From NCBI RefSeq assembly GCF_009938165.1, contig NZ_AP019650.1, forward strand, positions 310,001-374,000: a DNA stretch of 64,000 nucleotides, read 5' to 3'. This document shows positions 60,401-64,000 of this stretch, piece by piece. The position numbers and the translations under genes are program-made. The first letter of the stretch is position 1. Every line of letters starts with the position of its first letter. The notes beneath the pieces were generated by a model. The model ran no database searches and had not been told where the DNA came from. It saw nothing but the letters and a program-made list of their open reading frames with translations. The stretch is from Vibrio taketomensis. Lineage in GTDB: Bacteria > Pseudomonadota > Gammaproteobacteria > Enterobacterales > Vibrionaceae.

Positions 60401-63400
60401 GGATTAACGTCTGGTGGTGTTGCCATTACGCTTGAACCTGCCGTTATTGACGCGACGACAAACCAGCATACTTATGTTGCTAAAGCGGGTTCTGTTGAAG
60501 TATTTGAACTGATTCTAAAGGCTGATGGTAGTTATACCTTTGAGCTCAAAGCACCAATTGATCACGCTGACGGTGACGCAAGTGAAGTGGTCAACTTTAC
60601 CATTCAAGCGCAAGACCAAGACGGTGATATCAGCAGCGCTATTTTGCCAGTCACGTTAGTTGATGATGAACCATCATTGGATGGATTTACCGGTAATACG
60701 AGCGTTGATGAGGATGATCTTAATACAACCGCTTCAGTGGGTTCAGATAGCGATAAAGAACCAACCGTAATCTCGGGTAACATGAGTATTGAAGCGGGGG
60801 CTGATGGTATTAAGAGCTATCAAATTGATAGTAGTACGCCAGATATCACGTCTCTAAAATCTGGCGGTGAAGCTCTGGAATGGAGTAGCAATAGCCCGGT
60901 ACAAAACGGAACACAATTTACTTACACGGCGCAAACCGCCTCCGGTGTTACCGTGTTTACGCTGGTGTTTGATACCAATGATGACAGTTATCGCTTCAGC
61001 TTATTAGCACCACTTGATCATCCTACGGCAGCGGGTGAAAACAGTATTGATATTGGTTTTAATATCACCGCGACCGATTTTGATAATGACACGACCGATC
61101 CGCAAACACTGACTATCAACGTTGTTGATGATGTGCCAACCATTACTGGCGCTCAGGCTTTGAGTGTTGATGAAGGTGACTTTACTACTCCAGATAGCGG
61201 CAGTTTTACTACAACGGAGGGTGCCGATGGTGTCATTCTTTATCGCATCGATCCGACAACGGATCCGGTAGCGGGACTAACCTCAGGTGGTGTAGCGATT
61301 ACTTTAGACGCGCCGATTATTGATGCGAGCACTCAACAGCATACTTATGTTGCCAAAGCAGGCAATGTTGAAGTGTTTGAGTTAATTCTTAATGCCAATG
61401 GTACGTATAGCATTGAGCTAAAAGCGCCGATAGATCATGATCAAGATGAAGGTAGTCGCCTCATTAACTTCACTGTTGAAGCGCAAGATCGAGATGGTGA
61501 TATCAGTCGTCAAATACTACCTGTAACCATTGTCGACGATGAACCTGTTATCAATGGGTTTACAGGTCAAACTCGAGTTGACGAAGACGACCTCGATGTT
61601 GCGAATGCACAAGGCTCAGATGCGGACAAAGAATCGACGATTATCAGTGGCACCATTGAGGTTGATTCTGGTGCTGATGGGGTTAAGAGTTACCAAATTG
61701 AAAATACAACACCAGCGCTGAATACACTGACCTCAAACGGTGAGGCTCTTCAGTGGAGTAATAATTCACCAGCTCAGGTTGGCACTCAGTACACCTATAC
61801 AGCGCAAACTGTTTCGGGTGTGCCTGTCTTTACTCTCGTGTTTGATACCTCAAATAACAGCTACCGCTTTAGTCTGTTACAGCCGTTGGAGCATCCTAAT
61901 GCCGATGGCGAAAATGTGATTAATATCGGTTTCGCAATCAGTGCCACCGATTTTGATAACGATACCTCTGCGCCACAGACGCTCACTATTTCGATTGTTG
62001 ATGACGTACCACTGATTACAGGTGCGCAAGGGTTAAGTGTTGATGAAGATGACCTGCCTAATGGTAGTGATGGCAATCACTCGCTGGTGGATGATGGTCG
62101 TTTTACCACCACAGAAGGCGCAGATGGCGTTATTCTCTATCAATTGGATTTAACCACCAATCCAGTAGCTGGGTTAACGTCGGGAGGTGTGGCTGTCACG
62201 CTTGATCCGGTCGTGATTGATTCAGCCAGCAACCAACATACTTATACGGCCAAAGCGGGTGGTGTTGAAGTATTTGTGTTGACACTAAATGCTGACGGCA
62301 CCTATCAGTTTGAACTTAAAGCGCCAATTGATCATGCTCCAAGCGAAGAAAGTAAAACCATCGATTTTACCGTTCAAGCAAAAGATGAAGACGGGGATCT
62401 GTCGAGCCAAATTCTGCCAGTGACGATTGTTGATGATGCGCCAACGTTAGATAGCATCACGCCACCAAATGATGTGGATGAAGACGATATTCCAACGGTG
62501 GGGTCCGATACCACACCCGAAGCAAATTCTACCAATGGTAGTTTTGAATACACGGAAGGTGCTGATGGCATCAAATCCGTCATTGTTGCTAACCAAGCCG
62601 ACGTACTGGCATCGTTAACGTCAGGTGGTGAAGCGCTAAAATGGACAGATGATACGCCAGCTCAGGTTGGTACGACGTTCACTTATACAGCAGAGACCGC
62701 TTTAGGCGTTCCTGTCTTTACCTTGGTTTTTGATTCTCAGGCAAAAACCTACGAATTCACGTTACTGAAAGCGCTAGACCATCCTGATGGTGCGGGTGAG
62801 AACAGCTTACAAATTGGTTTCCAAATTAGTGTTGTCGATTTTGATGATGATCCGAGTAATCAATTGCCACTCAACATCACCATCATAGATGACATCCCGC
62901 TGATCAACTCAGTGCAAAATCTAAGCGTTAGCGAAGATGATTTAAGTACGGGGTCAACGCCTGATAGTGACGCCGTAACGGATGGTGGACAGTTTGGCGT
63001 CATTCAAGGTGCGGATTCCATTGTTAAATACACCTTAGATTCAACCACTACACCAGTCTCAGGGTTACAGTCTGGAGGCGTTGATGTTGTGATTGGCGAT
63101 CCAGTGATTAACACTACCACAAATCAATACGTGTATACCGCAAAAGCTGGCAGCGTTGACGTGTTTGTACTGACCTTCAATGCTAATGGTAGTTACACTT
63201 TTGAACTCAAAGCGCCTATCGATCATGCCCAAGAGTCTGATTTAAGAACGTTGAGTTTTGGTGTGCTCGCTCATGACAATGATGGTGATACCAGCCTTGC
63301 GACACTGTTGGTGAATATCAATGATGATAAGCCTACGTTGACGGGCATTTCGGGTGATACCCAAGTTGATGAAGATGACCTTCCTGGTATTGGCTCAGAC

Positions 63401-64000
63401 GGTAATAAAGAACCAACAACGATTGGTGGTCAGTTTACTGTGGTTGAAGGGGCAGACACCATTGCAGAGTATCAAATTACCAATTTGGATACTTTGTTGG
63501 ATCAATTGTCTTCCGACAACCAAGGCTTAGTATGGTCACCAGTCGTGGTATCAGGTGATACGGTGACTTACACGGCGGTTACCGAGACCGATGGTGATAC
63601 GGTGTTCACCTTGGTGCTGAATAATGCAACCAACACATACAGCTTTAGTTTAGTGCAGCCTTTTGATCATCCGCCAGCGGATGGGGAAAACAATCAACCT
63701 ATTGATTTTGATATCAAAGCTGTTGACTTTGATGGTGATGAAACGGGCGAGGTGACGTTAACCATTGATGTAGTCGATGATATACCACGCATCATTAACC
63801 GCACGATCGAAGTCGTGGAAGGGGAAACGAGCAGTACTAACGTCAATATGTTTGGCCGTCCCGGTGCCGATGGCGCAGAAATTTCGCTCGTTGAAGCGGT
63901 TAGCACGGCTGACTCAACCATCCGCTTCCAATTAGCCGATGGTAGCTATGTTGAGAGCATTTCACCTAACGGTGCGATAACAACCGTTATGGTGGTAGAG
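57416..64000 (+). CDS. Giant LapA-like T1SS adhesin, 3' end beyond window
   Basis: Open reading frame of 2195 codons with no stop, running off the window. The N-terminal retention module (residues 1 to about 135, opening VDNVLIGGAKVASVKGDVVV) ends in TEAAAAGG at 126-133, a LapG-type di-alanine cleavage region. That would hold the protein in the outer membrane until periplasmic LapG cuts it, under LapD and c-di-GMP control. A CIAC pair (C75, C78) is in the module. After a linker and one divergent unit come eleven T1SS-143-like repeats. Acidic DEDD, DFDNDT and DQDGD stretches suggest calcium binding. The C-terminal RTX and secretion signal is expected outside. GGGGGAGAG supports the ATG. The frame was checked at several points and is intact. 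Confidence 0.9.
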   Translation, partial: MVDNVLIGGAKVASVKGDVVVINSQGVARLLSPGDTISENELVITSNNSSVTIDEVVVDKEPINSESVSTLNPNCIACGNQNGELEVVELDGEITVNIEPDSVVDIAELEAIQDAILAGEDPTQITEAAAAGGIIGSANAGAVTIEYNDPQVLAQTFFETTGVRRDTVDDDDDFLRSTVFAAGGESISEIVVEADLNAAETYPTSTTASILIEAGDLQLDPQSFVPESSSLASLLAELNNDIKASEQDVSFSYNAATNAIEGVIGSEPVLTIDIDAQNVGKDLQLTLTTTLYRPIDHVPAVGGGNVALVGDQINVSFDIVGADIGNNAIRSPISATVGIVDGPDPDIDNVPAITINEANLANGTEVNPADTSKSSVIDLDVGSDQIKEYRLDVSAFNQQGAITAHGEVITISEVANSDLSYSYTGSTASENVFTIEVKPNGEYTFSLLNPIDHAVNSDSTKIDLPIIATDFDGDTTQGVLPIIIVDDAPRLNGFTGETNVDEDDLTTSTPEGSDPDKELTVISGNFVVEAGADGLKSYQIDTTSPSISSLKSGGEALQWSSESPSQTGTQFSYTAQTSAGIDVFTLVFDTSDNSYKFTLLQPLDHATGNGENDLNIGFNISATDFDNDTTAAQTLILNITDDVPEITAVQSLSVDEDDLTNGSDGSDAIVDSGSFTTIQGADGVVLYQIDPATNPVAGLTSGGVAITLDPVSIDANNQHTYVAKAGTVEVFELVLNADGSYRFELKAPIDHADDEDSKIVNVTVQAVDQDGDISSKVLPITLVDDEPTLNGFTGETQVDEDDLSTTASQGSDTDKESTQITGNFNVEEGADGIKSYQIEATNPTLANLTSGGEALEWSATSPAVSGTQYTYTAQTAAGISVFTMMFDTSDNSYHFTLLAPLDHDNAEGENTLNIAFDISATDFDNDKTNTQTLTLTVTDDVPEITGVQALSLDEDDLVAGSDGNDPIIDSGSFTTVEGADGVVLYRIDPATNPVDGLTSGGVAITLEPAVIDATTNQHTYVAKAGSVEVFELILKADGSYTFELKAPIDHADGDASEVVNFTIQAQDQDGDISSAILPVTLVDDEPSLDGFTGNTSVDEDDLNTTASVGSDSDKEPTVISGNMSIEAGADGIKSYQIDSSTPDITSLKSGGEALEWSSNSPVQNGTQFTYTAQTASGVTVFTLVFDTNDDSYRFSLLAPLDHPTAAGENSIDIGFNITATDFDNDTTDPQTLTINVVDDVPTITGAQALSVDEGDFTTPDSGSFTTTEGADGVILYRIDPTTDPVAGLTSGGVAITLDAPIIDASTQQHTYVAKAGNVEVFELILNANGTYSIELKAPIDHDQDEGSRLINFTVEAQDRDGDISRQILPVTIVDDEPVINGFTGQTRVDEDDLDVANAQGSDADKESTIISGTIEVDSGADGVKSYQIENTTPALNTLTSNGEALQWSNNSPAQVGTQYTYTAQTVSGVPVFTLVFDTSNNSYRFSLLQPLEHPNADGENVINIGFAISATDFDNDTSAPQTLTISIVDDVPLITGAQGLSVDEDDLPNGSDGNHSLVDDGRFTTTEGADGVILYQLDLTTNPVAGLTSGGVAVTLDPVVIDSASNQHTYTAKAGGVEVFVLTLNADGTYQFELKAPIDHAPSEESKTIDFTVQAKDEDGDLSSQILPVTIVDDAPTLDSITPPNDVDEDDIPTVGSDTTPEANSTNGSFEYTEGADGIKSVIVANQADVLASLTSGGEALKWTDDTPAQVGTTFTYTAETALGVPVFTLVFDSQAKTYEFTLLKALDHPDGAGENSLQIGFQISVVDFDDDPSNQLPLNITIIDDIPLINSVQNLSVSEDDLSTGSTPDSDAVTDGGQFGVIQGADSIVKYTLDSTTTPVSGLQSGGVDVVIGDPVINTTTNQYVYTAKAGSVDVFVLTFNANGSYTFELKAPIDHAQESDLRTLSFGVLAHDNDGDTSLATLLVNINDDKPTLTGISGDTQVDEDDLPGIGSDGNKEPTTIGGQFTVVEGADTIAEYQITNLDTLLDQLSSDNQGLVWSPVVVSGDTVTYTAVTETDGDTVFTLVLNNATNTYSFSLVQPFDHPPADGENNQPIDFDIKAVDFDGDETGEVTLTIDVVDDIPRIINRTIEVVEGETSSTNVNMFGRPGADGAEISLVEAVSTADSTIRFQLADGSYVESISPNGAITTVMVVE
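58868..63772 (+). repeat. Alternating T1SS-143 repeat array in the adhesin
   Basis: Eleven tandem units of two alternating types. Type A (152-155 residues; VDDEPTLNGFTGETQVDEDD, GADGIKSYQI, SGGEAL, FDTSDNSY, ISATDFDND) starts at 58868, 59762, 60659, 61532, 62429 and 63317. Type B (136-144 residues; TDDVPEI, SVDEDDL, GADGVVLYRIDPATNPV, LTSGGVAITL, HTYVAKAG, VQAVDQDGDIS) starts at 59333, 60227, 61124, 61997 and 62885. An A+B pair is about 891 bp. B3 is eight residues shorter, having lost the NGSDGSD-like part. A divergent half-like unit precedes A1 (from about 58440). After 63773 the sequence changes to a different domain. Confidence 0.88.

Noticed and set aside
58868..63772. CRISPR-like regular repeats
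   Set aside because: The periodicity is protein-coding, about 891 bp per pair, with no short repeat-spacer structure.
57655..63921. Minus-strand ORFs across the adhesin gene
   Set aside because: They are compositional shadows of the repeated acidic coding sequence and lack ribosome sites and family similarity.

Overview
The window reads as chromosomal DNA of a Vibrio or close relative, probably the smaller chromosome. The protein families point there: a short second PurA, a DUF2860 outer-membrane protein, T1SS-143 adhesin repeats, a caa3-type oxidase cluster, and many MCP, GNAT, LysE and AraC accessory genes. I see no rRNA, tRNA, phage, insertion sequence or CRISPR array. Most genes are intact, and many are separated by clean hairpin-plus-T terminators.

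Layout. 0.2-4.8 kb: catalase-peroxidase katG, a LysR regulator and a divergent second adenylosuccinate synthetase. 4.8-9.3 kb: a leftward beta-glucoside or cellobiose PTS operon (IIB, IIC, IIA, GH4 6-phospho-beta-glucosidase, LacI repressor). 9.3-13.5 kb: an AT-rich gap, a chemoreceptor and a DUF2860 protein. 13.8-22.7 kb: a D-galactonate-type operon (GntR repressor, dgoK, dgoA, TRAP transporter PQM, dgoD, an IlvD/Edd dehydratase and a DapA-type aldolase). Every gene in it carries frameshifts that look almost entirely like one- or two-base losses. 22.7-28.4 kb: AraC regulator with divergent YqhD-like reductase, SDR, IclR, a Zn alcohol dehydrogenase (one frameshift) and a lone Hpt protein. 28.8-33.3 kb: cNMP/CBS/DUF294 protein, DnaQ-like exonuclease and a BCCT transporter. 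33.7-36.8 kb: hybrid histidine kinase and an orphan prepilin-like protein. 37.3-44.2 kb: frameshifted porin, FAA hydrolase, AzlCD (azlD frameshifted), AraC regulator (frameshifted), LysE exporter, GNAT and a phosphohexomutase. 44.5-52.9 kb: complete aa3/caa3 cytochrome c oxidase structural and assembly cluster with heme A synthesis. 53.2-55.4 kb: aroG-type DAHP synthase behind a TyrR-like double box, and an aldo/keto reductase. 55.5-64 kb: a CSS/EAL c-di-GMP phosphodiesterase divergent from a giant LapA-like adhesin that runs off the window end.

Three points deserve most attention. First, the 9-kb galactonate operon holds roughly forty or more apparent indels, yet the protein between them looks conserved. 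Consensus error or very recent inactivation both fit better than old decay. Second, a palindromic intergenic repeat family with ends like TATACTCAAG occurs three times. Two inverted copies bracket a 4.6-kb oxidoreductase block, and two copies end 21-22 bp before a reductase start codon. Third, a c-di-GMP phosphodiesterase faces an adhesin with a LapG-type cleavage region and alternating 155/143-residue repeats, which suggests a local biofilm attach-and-release module.
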